Positions 1 to 7,858 of a stretch of 60,947 nucleotides of DNA are shown in pieces. The position numbers and the translations under genes are program-made. Origin of the DNA: Candidatus Methylumidiphilus alinenensis (GTDB lineage: Bacteria > Pseudomonadota > Gammaproteobacteria > Methylococcales > Methylococcaceae); assembly GCA_003242955.1 (NCBI GenBank), contig QJPH01000383.1:1-60947 (forward strand), read 5' to 3'. Under the pieces are notes generated by a model. It made no database searches. It was not told the DNA's origin and saw only the letters and a list, made by a program, of their open reading frames with translations. The first letter of the stretch is position 1; the number at the start of each line of letters is the position of its first letter.

Positions 1-2
1 GC

Positions 3-119
3 AAAGGTATCGCCATTAATGCTGTCACTGACAACTATCTTGTCACTAACAATGGGCCAATTAACATTGGCGCATACATCACTAAACCACCGTTCAAGTA
101 CATAAAGAACTCTAACTAG
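3..119 (+). CDS. C-terminal end of an unidentified protein (partial)
   Basis: An open frame enters from the left edge and ends at TAG 117-119, giving 38 residues that finish in YIKNSN. The fragment is too short to recognise and no family is claimed. The left inverted repeat of the neighbouring mobile unit begins two bases after the stop, so that unit inserted without cutting the coding sequence. Codon composition is compatible with a real gene end. Confidence 0.5.
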   Translation, partial: KGIAINAVTDNYLVTNNGPINIGAYITKPPFKYIKNSN

Positions 120-136
120 ATACAGCGTTTTTAATG

Positions 137-493
137 TCAATGAGCTATGTGGATGGTGTCCATGCAGTCCAGAGTCGCCAATTGCGATATTGCGTTTTGT
201 GCTGTAATGGATTCGGTGAGGGAGAGAAACGCAACATCCCGCCCCTTAAGGCCATCAAGCAATGCCATCAAGTCATGGAGCGACCACCCAAGTCGATCTA
301 GCTTCCAGACGACGAGCGTATCACCTGGGCCAAGAGCCTTTAAGCACTTAGCCAACTCTGGCCGTTTGACGTTCGCCCTTGTTGCCTTGTCGGTGTAAAT
401 TTTCTCACACCCCGCCGCCTTGAGCGCGGCAAGTTGCAAGTCGGGGTTCTGGTCGCCGGTCAAGACCCGCTCATAGCCTATTTTGCCTTTAAT
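137..493 (-). pseudogene. Serine resolvase N-terminal domain, inactivated
   Basis: The translation matches the N-terminal catalytic domain of small serine recombinases: IGYERV, then DQNPDLQLAALKAAGC, TLVVWKLDRLGWSL and SLTESI. In the family the motif is YARVSTxDQ with a nucleophilic Ser. Here that position reads Leu (TTG, one base from TCG). The expected start reads ATT at 493-491 instead of ATG. The protein also ends soon after SLTESI, where the dimerisation helix and DNA-binding domain should follow. Three independent defects mean it is not an active recombinase. It is likely a relic of the unit's or host plasmid's resolution system. Confidence 0.75.
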
Positions 494-662
494 TTATGGC
501 ACAGGCAAGCCCTTGACTTAACATGTAGGTTAGTTTGTGTCAAAAATCTTGATTTTTGGCACAACGGGAACGGCTCGATGCAACCCTGAAAAGCGGGCAG
601 TAGGGAAAGGAAACCCGCTGTCAGTGCTTGACTATGTACACGATTATGGATACAACAAGGGC

Positions 663-935
663 ATGAACTTCGAGTGGGATGAAAACAAGCGCGAGGCGAA
701 TATCGCAAAGCACGGCCTCGACCTGATGACCGGCGCTTGCCTGTTCGACGGGCGACGGGTCTACAGCTACCCATCCCCACGCGGCGAAGAAAACCGTTAT
801 GTGACAGTTGGCCTATTGGCCGAAGAGCTTGTTGCCGTTGTCTGGACAGCGCGGGAGACGGGCATCAGGCTTATTTCATTGAGGAGGGCGAGAGATGCGG
901 AAAAAAGAATTTATCGTGCACAGTTCGGCGGCTGA
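663..935 (+). CDS. brnT: BrnT family ribonuclease toxin
   Basis: This 90-residue protein begins MNFEWDENKREANIAKHGLD, the hallmark opening of BrnT toxins (FEWDxxKxxxNxxKHG). It ends with the family's typical RLISLRRARDAEKRIY segment. BrnT is a RelE-fold ribonuclease that blocks translation until bound by BrnA. The ATG at 663 fits the family length, whereas upstream in-frame codons extend into repeat-like sequence. It overlaps brnA by 41 bp, the usual toxin-first order. It lies inside the inverted-repeat unit, so it is probably acquired cargo. No key residue appears missing. Confidence 0.85.
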   Translation: MNFEWDENKREANIAKHGLDLMTGACLFDGRRVYSYPSPRGEENRYVTVGLLAEELVAVVWTARETGIRLISLRRARDAEKRIYRAQFGG

Positions 936-1233
936 CATCGAAGAGCGGCTAGAGCACGGCGAAAGCAAAACAGACTGGCAGCGGGTCAAGGCCATGACCC
1001 AAGCCGAGGTTGAGCGGTTGTCCGACGAGGACGAAGGCGCTTTGCCCGAAGGGTGGGAAAACACCGTCGTCATGGGCTTGCCGCCACGCAAGAAGGACGT
1101 GCATATCCGCCTTGATAGCGACATTCTCGACTGGTTCAAAGCGCGCGGCGCGGGATACCAGACGCGCATCAATGCCGTGTTGCGTTCCTTCGTGCAGACG
1201 CGGCAGCAGAGTGAACACAACAAGACTTCTTAG
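895..1233 (+). CDS. brnA: BrnA family antitoxin
   Basis: The protein has 112 residues. Its C-terminal part, KKDVHIRLDSDILDWFKARG followed by AGYQTRINAVLRSF, is the ribbon-helix-helix DNA-binding and dimerisation domain of BrnA (consensus RLDxDVLxxFkxxGxGYQTRINAxLR). The N-terminal half holds the TQAEVERLSDEDEG segment that wraps the toxin. BrnA neutralises BrnT and autoregulates the promoter. Translation is coupled to brnT by the overlap. The antitoxin looks complete, so the module could be functional. Confidence 0.87.
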   Translation: MRKKEFIVHSSAADIEERLEHGESKTDWQRVKAMTQAEVERLSDEDEGALPEGWENTVVMGLPPRKKDVHIRLDSDILDWFKARGAGYQTRINAVLRSFVQTRQQSEHNKTS

Positions 1234-1280
1234 ACAAAATTGTTAGACGCGCAAGCCTTTGTTTCTATTGGTTTCCTGAT

Positions 1281-1310
1281 TTGTCTAAAAAACCTTCGTT
1301 TTTTAGACAA
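1281..1310. terminator. Perfect 13-bp stem-loop after brnTA
   Basis: TTGTCTAAAAAAC (1281-1293) pairs perfectly with GTTTTTTAGACAA (1298-1310) around a CTTC loop. The U-rich descending arm fits an intrinsic terminator for brnTA. The TTGTCTA/TAGACAA core recurs in hairpins at 41628 and 42805, so it may instead be part of a repeat. Confidence 0.5.
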
Positions 1311-1325
1311 TGTGCAGCTATTGTA

Positions 1326-1355
1326 TTGACATCGTGCGCACATGTGGGCTACATG
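1326..1355 (+). promoter_or_regulatory. Possible sigma70 promoter of the TacA-like gene
   Basis: TTGACA at 1326-1331 and TACATG at 1350-1355 are separated by 18 bp, and the coding start at 1389 follows 33 bp later. The palindrome GTGCGCAC lies in the spacer and could be an autoregulatory operator. This is a motif match only. Confidence 0.35.
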
Positions 1356-1388
1356 GATTGAGGCAAGATTTTTTACGGGGGCAAGCCG

Positions 1389-1697
1389 ATGCAGCCCATT
1401 GAAACAAGCGAGAGTAGCGGCCAGACCCGCAACATAAACATCCGCGCGAAGCGCACACAGCGTGACTTAATCGACCAGGCCGCAGAGTTCTTGGGTAAAA
1501 CGCGGTCGGACTTCATGCTGGAAACAGCGTGTCGTGAAGCCGAAGACGTTCTGTTAGACCAGCGCGTCTTTACCCTAGACGCGGAGGAATTCAAGAAATT
1601 TCAGGCCATGTTGGATGCACCGCCGAGCGAGAACCCAAAGTCCAATCATTCGCGGGCATGGCCCACTACGCGTAGTATGAGTCATTTTTCTAAGTAA
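1389..1697 (+). CDS. TacA/DUF1778-type antitoxin, altered C-terminus, no toxin
   Basis: Residues 15-75 (NINIRAKRTQRDLIDQAAEF, then TRSDFMLETACREAEDVLLD) match the ribbon-helix-helix DUF1778/TacA antitoxins that pair with GNAT acetyltransferase toxins. The LDAPP motif of the toxin-binding tail is present at about residue 77. After SENPK the sequence becomes low-similarity and the expected PxxLxxLL tail is missing. No acetyltransferase follows, because the unit's right end lies 14 bp downstream. It is probably a truncated orphan antitoxin that may still bind DNA. Confidence 0.7.
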   Translation: MQPIETSESSGQTRNINIRAKRTQRDLIDQAAEFLGKTRSDFMLETACREAEDVLLDQRVFTLDAEEFKKFQAMLDAPPSENPKSNHSRAWPTTRSMSHFSK

Positions 1698-1722
1698 CTA
1701 ACAGATATAGAAAACGCTGTAA

Positions 1723-2853
1723 TTAAGCAGCTTTATTCAAGACGCTCAAATAAACTTGCAGAGTGTTCCGTGCAATTTCGCCCCAGTCATATTGTTGACT
1801 GACCCGGTTACGGAGGTCGTCTCTGACATCCGCAGTCGGCTTTAGGCAGGAAAACTCACCTAGCCGCTGGGAAAGCATTTTTATGTCCCCTAGTCTAAAG
1901 TAATTATGTTCGGGCAGCCCTATTTCGAGATTGGCGGGAATGTCGCTGGCGATGACTGTAAGCCCATAACTTAATGCTTCAAGCAATGCTATCGGCAAGC
2001 CCTCATGGGAGGACGGCAGCACGAACAAACCCGCATTTGCATATAATTCTTGCAAGGAACTTCCACTTTGAAATCCGGTGGATATTATGTTTGGATTATC
2101 CATAATGGCATCAAGGACACTGCTAACATACTCATCAGGACTTTTGGAGTCCCCTACAATAACTAATTTCCATTCAGGTAGTTCGGCCATCACAAAAGCG
2201 TGAATCAAGTCCAAGTGACGCTTCTCAGGTACTAATCGGCTGACATTCAGAACATATTTTTCCGGGGAAAGTCCAAACACCGATAGTGCGACTGTTGTAG
2301 TAGGCAATTCCGGCAACTCGACACCATTTGGAATCATCACGGACTCCTTCCCGTAGTTGTTCTTCACCAAATTACGAATCACTTGCGAAATTACAATACG
2401 CTCATGCGCCCAATTTACGCCAAATCGCTCGCCCAATTTTAATATGCCTTTACCAATGCGCCCCCATTTCTGCCTGTCATAGTCAGGCCCATGGTGAGTC
2501 ATCACCACTTTCAATCCAAAGAGCCGGGCCAACGGGATCATTAATGACGGGCCGATGGCGTGGATATGCAGCACATCAGGCCGTTTTAGGGCAGCGAAGC
2601 AAACGCCTAGAAAAGTGTGCGCTAGTGCTTCCAGCCCTTTTGATTTAGACAAAGGTGCCCAGATACGGTGGAATTGTATGCCATTCCATTCGGCGCCCAC
2701 TTCATCAGGAAGGTAAGCCGAACGCACGGCAACGCTGACTTGGCAACCCAAATCATTCAAGTGCGTGGAAAGATGCTCCACATGCGCCTCAACACCACCT
2801 TGGATATTGGGAAACCCCCTAAGTCCAAGCATCATTATACGCAAGGGTGACAT
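1723..2853 (-). CDS. Glycosyltransferase family 4 (GT-B)
   Basis: This 376-residue protein opens with IMMLGLRGFPNIQGGVEAHV, the glycine-rich nucleotide-sugar site of GT4 enzymes. It ends with the Glycos_transf_1 domain: NVSRLVPEKRHLDLIHAF, then LFVLPSSHEGLPIALLEAL with the EX7E-type acidic pair. It should add a sugar to the lipid-linked repeat unit on the cytoplasmic face. It is the last gene of the long minus-strand eps operon, 6 bp after the previous one. The end of the mobile unit lies one base beyond its stop codon, so the gene is intact. The sugar is not predictable. Confidence 0.88.
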   Translation of the reverse strand: MSPLRIMMLGLRGFPNIQGGVEAHVEHLSTHLNDLGCQVSVAVRSAYLPDEVGAEWNGIQFHRIWAPLSKSKGLEALAHTFLGVCFAALKRPDVLHIHAIGPSLMIPLARLFGLKVVMTHHGPDYDRQKWGRIGKGILKLGERFGVNWAHERIVISQVIRNLVKNNYGKESVMIPNGVELPELPTTTVALSVFGLSPEKYVLNVSRLVPEKRHLDLIHAFVMAELPEWKLVIVGDSKSPDEYVSSVLDAIMDNPNIISTGFQSGSSLQELYANAGLFVLPSSHEGLPIALLEALSYGLTVIASDIPANLEIGLPEHNYFRLGDIKMLSQRLGEFSCLKPTADVRDDLRNRVSQQYDWGEIARNTLQVYLSVLNKAA

Positions 2854-2859
2854 CAGGCT

Positions 2860-3873
2860 TTATTCTGTCCATTGCAAGGCTTCCGCCAACCTATTGACGA
2901 AGGCATCGAAAGTGAATCTTTTATTAAAATCAGAAACCGACTGCATCGAAATGGCATTATATATATTATCATCGTCTAGCAGTTCTATAGCATTGTATAA
3001 ACTTTTAAAGTCTTTTTCTATAATAATCGAGTTTTTTTCATTTAAATAACAATAAAGGGTATCATTAACCGTAATTATAACTGGTTTTCCATACTCCATT
3101 GAACGCAAATACACTAGTTGTCCAGAAGAGATTTTTGTGTCCAGAAGTGGAATTATAACTCCATGACAATGTTTAAGATACAAAAGGTAGTCATTTCCAT
3201 GAATGTTACGCTTTATAACGACATTTGATATGTTTGGGTTTTCGTCAAGACTATCGCAAAGTATTATAAGGTTTTTATCAATATTTTCGAATGCTTCAAT
3301 AAGAAAACGATAATCTCTATTGCTTCTGCCCACAGCTAAATAGTAGTTGTCAAATTCCGGGTTGAAACCGTCTAAGTCAACTGCCTGTGCCTTTTCAATA
3401 CCGTATAATACACTTAAGAATCGTTCAGGCGGAAGTTTGAATGTGTCAACATAATAATGTAGTTCTGGTTCTGAATAGCAGATAATTTTGTGGACGCTAT
3501 CGGCTTCCAAAGAATATTTTATGAAATGATAATAAATTGAACTCAGCAGGTTTTCTTTACGTTTGTAGATAAATGTCATTATAACGATTTTCGGAAAGCA
3601 TTTTAACCTGAATAAGCGGCTGTAAAAAGCCAATGTAATTCCGAAAAACTGTTGCCATGCTAATATATGCTGATATTTATTCCTTCTTATTACTATGGAC
3701 AATGGTATAATGAAATACATTATATATCTTATAGTATTAGATAAAAAGCCATTATGAAGCTTAGTAAGGTCGCATTGCTTAACATCCCATGAAAAAGGGG
3801 TGATTTCATTCAAAATAAGTCTCAACTTAACTATTTCTGGCCCCTTGCAATCGGCTAGAATTATATTTATCAC
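2860..3873 (-). CDS. Putative glycosyltransferase, AT-rich
   Basis: The gene encodes 337 residues and starts with GTG, overlapping the previous stop by 4 bp (GTGA). The C-terminal half keeps GT-B features (YYLAVGRSNRDYRFLIEAF, GVIIPLLDTKISSGQLVYLR, EYGKPVIITV), which suggests a GT4-like fold. The N-terminal half is poorly conserved and has a hydrophobic stretch near residues 50-62. It is clearly more AT-rich than its neighbours, which suggests recent acquisition, as is common for strain-specific transferases. The role in repeat-unit assembly is inferred from operon position and fold. Confidence 0.7.
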   Translation of the reverse strand: MINIILADCKGPEIVKLRLILNEITPFSWDVKQCDLTKLHNGFLSNTIRYIMYFIIPLSIVIRRNKYQHILAWQQFFGITLAFYSRLFRLKCFPKIVIMTFIYKRKENLLSSIYYHFIKYSLEADSVHKIICYSEPELHYYVDTFKLPPERFLSVLYGIEKAQAVDLDGFNPEFDNYYLAVGRSNRDYRFLIEAFENIDKNLIILCDSLDENPNISNVVIKRNIHGNDYLLYLKHCHGVIIPLLDTKISSGQLVYLRSMEYGKPVIITVNDTLYCYLNEKNSIIIEKDFKSLYNAIELLDDDNIYNAISMQSVSDFNKRFTFDAFVNRLAEALQWTE

Positions 3874-5096
3874 AAAATGCCTCCAATTTCCCGATAGAGT
3901 GAAAGTACGCGATCAAGGTAACAGCGTGAGGTAAAGCTTTCTGTCACCCAGGAGCGACCAGCCTTACCCATCGTCAACACATCCTCATTTGACATGGATG
4001 CAATCCTTTCCATGCGATCTGCTAGCGCCTCGGCATCACCGCTTTGGAATGTCTCGCCAGTCACCCCAGCCCGCACTAATTCAGGAATGCCACCAATGTT
4101 GGCACCAATGACGGGTCGTTCCAGCGCATAAGACTCCAGTACACTTACTGGGGCGTTTTCATACCATTCGGAGGGCAAAACTGTGGCCCTGGCGTTGCGA
4201 ATGGCATCAAAGAGTTTTTCACCCGATAAATACCCCAAGAATTTGACTTCAGCCCCGGTTTCCGCAACCAAACGTCGAAGCTGCCCCTCATCAGGCCCGG
4301 TTCCCACAATCCAGCCTTTCAGGCCGGAAAGCTTAAGCGCACGTATGAAGGTTTCCAAGCCTTTTTCATGACCCAGGCGGCCAAAATAAATGAAGGCATT
4401 GCCAATCTCATTCTGCGGTTTCAATCTATCGAAATTCACAAAATTTGGAATGTAGGCAATCTTGTCCCTAGGCCACCCCCACTCCACAAATTTCTCCAAA
4501 AAAAAACGGCTAGGGACAATGAATCGATCAACATTCTTGGAATAGCTACCGAGTAGACGGTGGACTGACGACTCCATCAAAATTACAGCGCTAAGGGCAA
4601 GCGAGTTTTTCACACAACGATGCAGTGCCACATTCCAAATTGCCCCTCCTTTGCACCGTTCACAAATGCCGTCATGGGTCAACATTTTGTAAGCCGGACA
4701 AGCTATTTTGAGATCGTGCAAAGTCAATACTGTTGGTATTCCCCTGGCTTTTAATAAACTTAATATAGAAGGTGAAAGGTGATGGTAAATATTATGCGCA
4801 TGGGCTATATCAGGACGCACCATATCCAATAATCTTCCCAGCTTTTTCCTTGCTTCAAGGGAATAGGTTATTTTGAATGCACGACTTGCCTTTTCAATAA
4901 AAGAATACGACTCGCCAAATTCTATTTCATCTGGAAAAAACTTTGCCCATTCACTGGGCAGGTTGTTTGGATGTTGCATCGCAAATGGAAACACCTGCCA
5001 GCCAATTTCCTCGAACATCTTGTTTTGCTCAAGAAAAACAACTTCCGCTCCGCCGCGTCTATAATAATAATTATTAATGGATAAAAGGCTTGGCAA
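3870..5096 (-). CDS. Glycosyltransferase family 4
   Basis: The family start MKILxxNNYYYxRGGAE is matched by LPSLLSINNYYYRRGGAEVV, so I place the start at TTG 5096, two bases after the upstream stop. An ATG at 5189 would force a 92-bp overlap. The N-terminal half contains ARKKLGRLLDMVRPDIAHAH and TVLTLHDLKIACPAYKML with a cysteine pair (CERCKG). The C-terminal half has IYFGRLGHEKGLETFIRAL and VLPSEWYENAPVSVLESYA. The enzyme should act in repeat-unit assembly. Cysteine-rich inserts of this kind occur in many WcaL/WbaZ-like transferases. Confidence 0.85.
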   Translation of the reverse strand: MPSLLSINNYYYRRGGAEVVFLEQNKMFEEIGWQVFPFAMQHPNNLPSEWAKFFPDEIEFGESYSFIEKASRAFKITYSLEARKKLGRLLDMVRPDIAHAHNIYHHLSPSILSLLKARGIPTVLTLHDLKIACPAYKMLTHDGICERCKGGAIWNVALHRCVKNSLALSAVILMESSVHRLLGSYSKNVDRFIVPSRFFLEKFVEWGWPRDKIAYIPNFVNFDRLKPQNEIGNAFIYFGRLGHEKGLETFIRALKLSGLKGWIVGTGPDEGQLRRLVAETGAEVKFLGYLSGEKLFDAIRNARATVLPSEWYENAPVSVLESYALERPVIGANIGGIPELVRAGVTGETFQSGDAEALADRMERIASMSNEDVLTMGKAGRSWVTESFTSRCYLDRVLSLYREIGGIL

Positions 5097-5097
5097 T

Positions 5098-6198
5098 TTA
5101 GGTAATTCCACACGATAAGAATTGAAACACTTTTTTTGATATATCGCCCCAATCCGCTTTTTTGCGGGCATTAACCATGCTATCGGCATAGGAACAATAG
5201 TTCGATTTTATTCGATTGATCGCATCAATTAAGTCTATGGGCAAGCTACTTCCGTTTTCTATCAGTACCCCTCCACCCACAGGAGTCTGTTCAGGCAAGT
5301 CCCCGACTTTTGTCGCCACCACTGGCTTCCCAAAAGCCAAAGCCAGCTTTAACACACCACTGGTGGAACCTTCAAGATAAGGCAAAGCCACAATATCGCA
5401 CGCGGAAAAATAATTTTCCACACATTCAAACTCAATTCTTTTGTCATGAATAAGCAAATTCGGCAGCGAACGGGCTTCCTCAAGTTGTTCGACAAAAGCC
5501 CGCCCGTGCCTCGCCAAATTATTGCTTCCTGCCACTAGAAATTTCAGATGGGGCTGCTTGCAAGCCAATTTAGCCATGGCAAGAAACTCCATCAGTCCTT
5601 TGCGTGGTTCTAGGTGTCCAAAAAATAACACTACAAAATCGTCTGCCTCGATTCCGCCAATCTTTAATCTAGCTTTGGATTTAGATATTCCGGTCAGGTT
5701 GAATATATCATAAACGCCATGAGGAATGATTAGGATATCTTGAATGACACCCATCTGCCTGAGTTGTTCGGATGCTAGTGTAGAATGGACGATAACTTTG
5801 TCAAATGAACGAAAGTAAAACCCAAATTCTGCAAAGCTCCACTTGCGAGGATAATGTGGCAGGACATCATGCACGGTAACCGCCGATTTAACCCCGAACT
5901 TGCGCAATAAGCGCACCGTCAATGCATCAAATGCAGGAATCGTCAAATAACCCTGAACTAAAACCCAATCAGGCTTGCGCCTTAAAACCCCGACAATGAA
6001 CGGAATAATATCAATCGGATAATGCCGGGTGCGCCGAAATACCCGTTCCACTTGGAAACTTGAAGAATCGAATCTTACGGATAGGGATTTTGCGGTAACC
6101 AATCGCGTGTCTGCACAATTAGACAATGCTTGAGCCAATGAAAGGGCGTAGTCTGCAAGTCCGCCATGACCGGTAAAGCTTACGATCTCGACTTTCAT
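5098..6198 (-). CDS. Glycosyltransferase family 4
   Basis: The protein has 366 residues. It begins VEIVSFTGHGGLADYALSLA, a glycine-rich nucleotide-sugar loop, and carries SAVTVHDVLPHYPRKW in the acceptor domain. The donor domain shows LFFGHLEPRKGLMEFLAMAK and a substrate loop at VALPYLEGSTSGVLKLALAF. It lies 29 bp after the polymerase gene and ends directly before the TTG start of the next transferase. No defect is visible. Donor and acceptor cannot be read from sequence. Confidence 0.86.
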   Translation of the reverse strand: MKVEIVSFTGHGGLADYALSLAQALSNCADTRLVTAKSLSVRFDSSSFQVERVFRRTRHYPIDIIPFIVGVLRRKPDWVLVQGYLTIPAFDALTVRLLRKFGVKSAVTVHDVLPHYPRKWSFAEFGFYFRSFDKVIVHSTLASEQLRQMGVIQDILIIPHGVYDIFNLTGISKSKARLKIGGIEADDFVVLFFGHLEPRKGLMEFLAMAKLACKQPHLKFLVAGSNNLARHGRAFVEQLEEARSLPNLLIHDKRIEFECVENYFSACDIVALPYLEGSTSGVLKLALAFGKPVVATKVGDLPEQTPVGGGVLIENGSSLPIDLIDAINRIKSNYCSYADSMVNARKKADWGDISKKVFQFLSCGIT

Positions 6199-6227
6199 TT
6201 ATTTACTCACTTCAATGGATTGGCATG

Positions 6228-7751
6228 CTATTCTGCCGCCTTTCTTTGCGGGAAACACCGTGGGTCTGTTTTGGCATACCAATAGGCGGCGTGGCCTAAC
6301 ATTAATATCATCCATACTTGCACCGAGGGTACACGGATTGGTGCTGCGTTATACGAGATGAGAAGAATGAAAACCACTAAACCAGCCGAATTCATCCGCA
6401 AGACAATCCGGTCAAATAATGGGATGCCGTCAACCCGCGCCAGTTTAGCCGATAAACGGCTGGCAACTAAGAGCATTGCCACATAGCTTAGAGTCCCCAG
6501 CAATCCAGTTTCCCAGAGCAACGTGGAAGTGACCGTCCCATCGAGCGTGTATGCATATTGAAGCACTAAAACCCCTTTGGCAAACCGCCCACCCTGGGTC
6601 GATCCCATGCCATAACCAAGTAGGGTGTGATACCAGTCATGCCAACCATTGTACCTCCACCAGTAAGTAAATTGGGTAATTCGGCCCAATTCGCCAGTTA
6701 CTTGGTTTTTCCAATAGGGGTCGAACCATTCCTCGAGCATTTTTACAGTATCTGTTTGAGTTGAGGTGAAGCCAAGCTGTCCTAGATTGCTATAGTGTAT
6801 CAATTCATAGAACTTTGGCAACGCCGCTACAAAAAATGCCAGGCCAAGCAGGCTGCATAGCAACGCCAGCGGATGCCTTATAAGTTCTCGCCAATACATT
6901 AATCCAAACATAATAGGCAGCAACCCTACGACCACTTTGACCTCGGCAAGGACAATGAAAACAAGGCAACTGGCCGTTATTGCCCAAAACCACCAATCCG
7001 CCAACAACTTATGCCTTGCTAATTCAAATGCCAATAGCGCATGGACAATTAAGAACGCTGCGACGTAACCCTGAGGCCCCCCTGCCTTGCTTCCACCGAA
7101 GGTTCCGCTCACAGCGTCCCAAGCCCAGAGCCAAGACCCTGTTCCAGAGTCCCCTTTAGTTGAGTACACAAAGAAATACTGATACAGGGTAACGGGAAGT
7201 TGCAATACGGCAATAATCAAAACCAGCTTCCACACTTTTTGAACAGTGTCGTGAGTAACCGATAGTGTGGAAAATATTAGCAACAGGCTCCAGAGAGACA
7301 AGTACTCTTTGGATGCCACAAATGCTTGGAATATAGGCGTCCTGGCAATCGCAGTGGACGCCATTACAATCAGGAAAAAAACTGACAACGGTATTAGAAA
7401 ATTGGCTATCCTTACTCTATCAGTATTCCCCGCCGATACCTGATGCAAAATTAGGCGGGCATAAAGCATCCACCCCATCAGGTAGGCAACCCACTGGGGC
7501 TCTGCCGAGCCGTTGGCAAGATAGGTTGCAAAGCCCGCCACGACCAAGGAAAGGGAAACCTGAAACAGCACGACCCATTCCATCGGGACCATCAGCAAGA
7601 ATATTGCGACTATCACCCCGACCAAGGGTATTAGTAAAACCCGAAGCTCCGTTGCAATTATCAGCCCAAGTATAATTGCTGAAAACCCCGCCATTAGCAT
7701 TAACGGAAGTCTATAATTGGAAGGTGTTTTGGCGGAATAAGCTAGGCTCAT
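6228..7751 (-). CDS. Polysaccharide polymerase/O-antigen ligase-like membrane protein
   Basis: This protein of about 507 residues has some eleven hydrophobic segments and a long periplasmic loop near residues 320-400 (SNLGQLGFTSTQTDTVKMLE and the WWRYNGWHDWYHTLLGYGMG region). That layout is typical of Wzy polymerases and O-antigen ligases, and its place in the eps operon favours a polymerase. The native start is ATG 7751-7749 (MSLAYSAKTP). A 90-bp element sits immediately upstream and contributes an in-frame ATG at 7805 that would add 18 residues. The original ribosome binding site has been displaced. Confidence 0.8.
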   Translation of the reverse strand: MSLAYSAKTPSNYRLPLMLMAGFSAIILGLIIATELRVLLIPLVGVIVAIFLLMVPMEWVVLFQVSLSLVVAGFATYLANGSAEPQWVAYLMGWMLYARLILHQVSAGNTDRVRIANFLIPLSVFFLIVMASTAIARTPIFQAFVASKEYLSLWSLLLIFSTLSVTHDTVQKVWKLVLIIAVLQLPVTLYQYFFVYSTKGDSGTGSWLWAWDAVSGTFGGSKAGGPQGYVAAFLIVHALLAFELARHKLLADWWFWAITASCLVFIVLAEVKVVVGLLPIMFGLMYWRELIRHPLALLCSLLGLAFFVAALPKFYELIHYSNLGQLGFTSTQTDTVKMLEEWFDPYWKNQVTGELGRITQFTYWWRYNGWHDWYHTLLGYGMGSTQGGRFAKGVLVLQYAYTLDGTVTSTLLWETGLLGTLSYVAMLLVASRLSAKLARVDGIPLFDRIVLRMNSAGLVVFILLISYNAAPIRVPSVQVWMILMLGHAAYWYAKTDPRCFPQRKAAE

Positions 7752-7850
7752 GGTAAGCGTTCCCCCCCTGCCTTTTCCTGGGAGCGCGGCCATCTTGGCC
7801 GCCATTTCAGCGGGCGAGACATCAGTGGGGGTGAACGCTTACGGCTCATG
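7745..7850. mobile_element. 90-bp MITE (family A) at the polymerase start, 8-bp target duplication
   Basis: The element spans 7753-7842, with ends GTAAGCGTTCCC and GTGAACGCTTAC, and is flanked by direct copies of GGCTCATG (7745-7752 and 7843-7850). It shares its core and ends with the copy in epsI at 9935-10035. The duplication contains the polymerase ATG, so the start codon was copied rather than lost. There is no coding content of its own. The 8-bp duplication implies a cut-and-paste transposase acting in trans. Confidence 0.88.
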
Positions 7851-7858
7851 ATGGCATT

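Larger units (their letters stand above)
121..1721. mobile_element. 1.6-kb unit with toxin-antitoxin cargo, bounded by TACAGCGTTTT inverted repeats
   Basis: The left end TACAGCGTTTT (121-131) and right end AAAACGCTGTA (1711-1721) are perfect 11-bp inverted repeats. Each has TA as its outermost bases, and each lies one or two bases from the stop codon of a flanking gene. Inside are a resolvase remnant, BrnT, BrnA and a TacA-like antitoxin, but no transposase. The same terminal sequence bounds short gene-free elements at 20996-21204 and 43647-43788. My inference is a non-autonomous element mobilised in trans, possibly by a TA-targeting transposase such as the IS630/Tc1 group. Confidence 0.6.

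Noticed and set aside
1218-1260. GTTAGAC-containing sequence after brnA, and GTCTAAC at 41648, resembling integron attC core sites
   Set aside because: The 7-base cores match the loose consensus, but no paired L and R boxes with proper spacing and no integron integrase are visible. The hairpins are simple stems.
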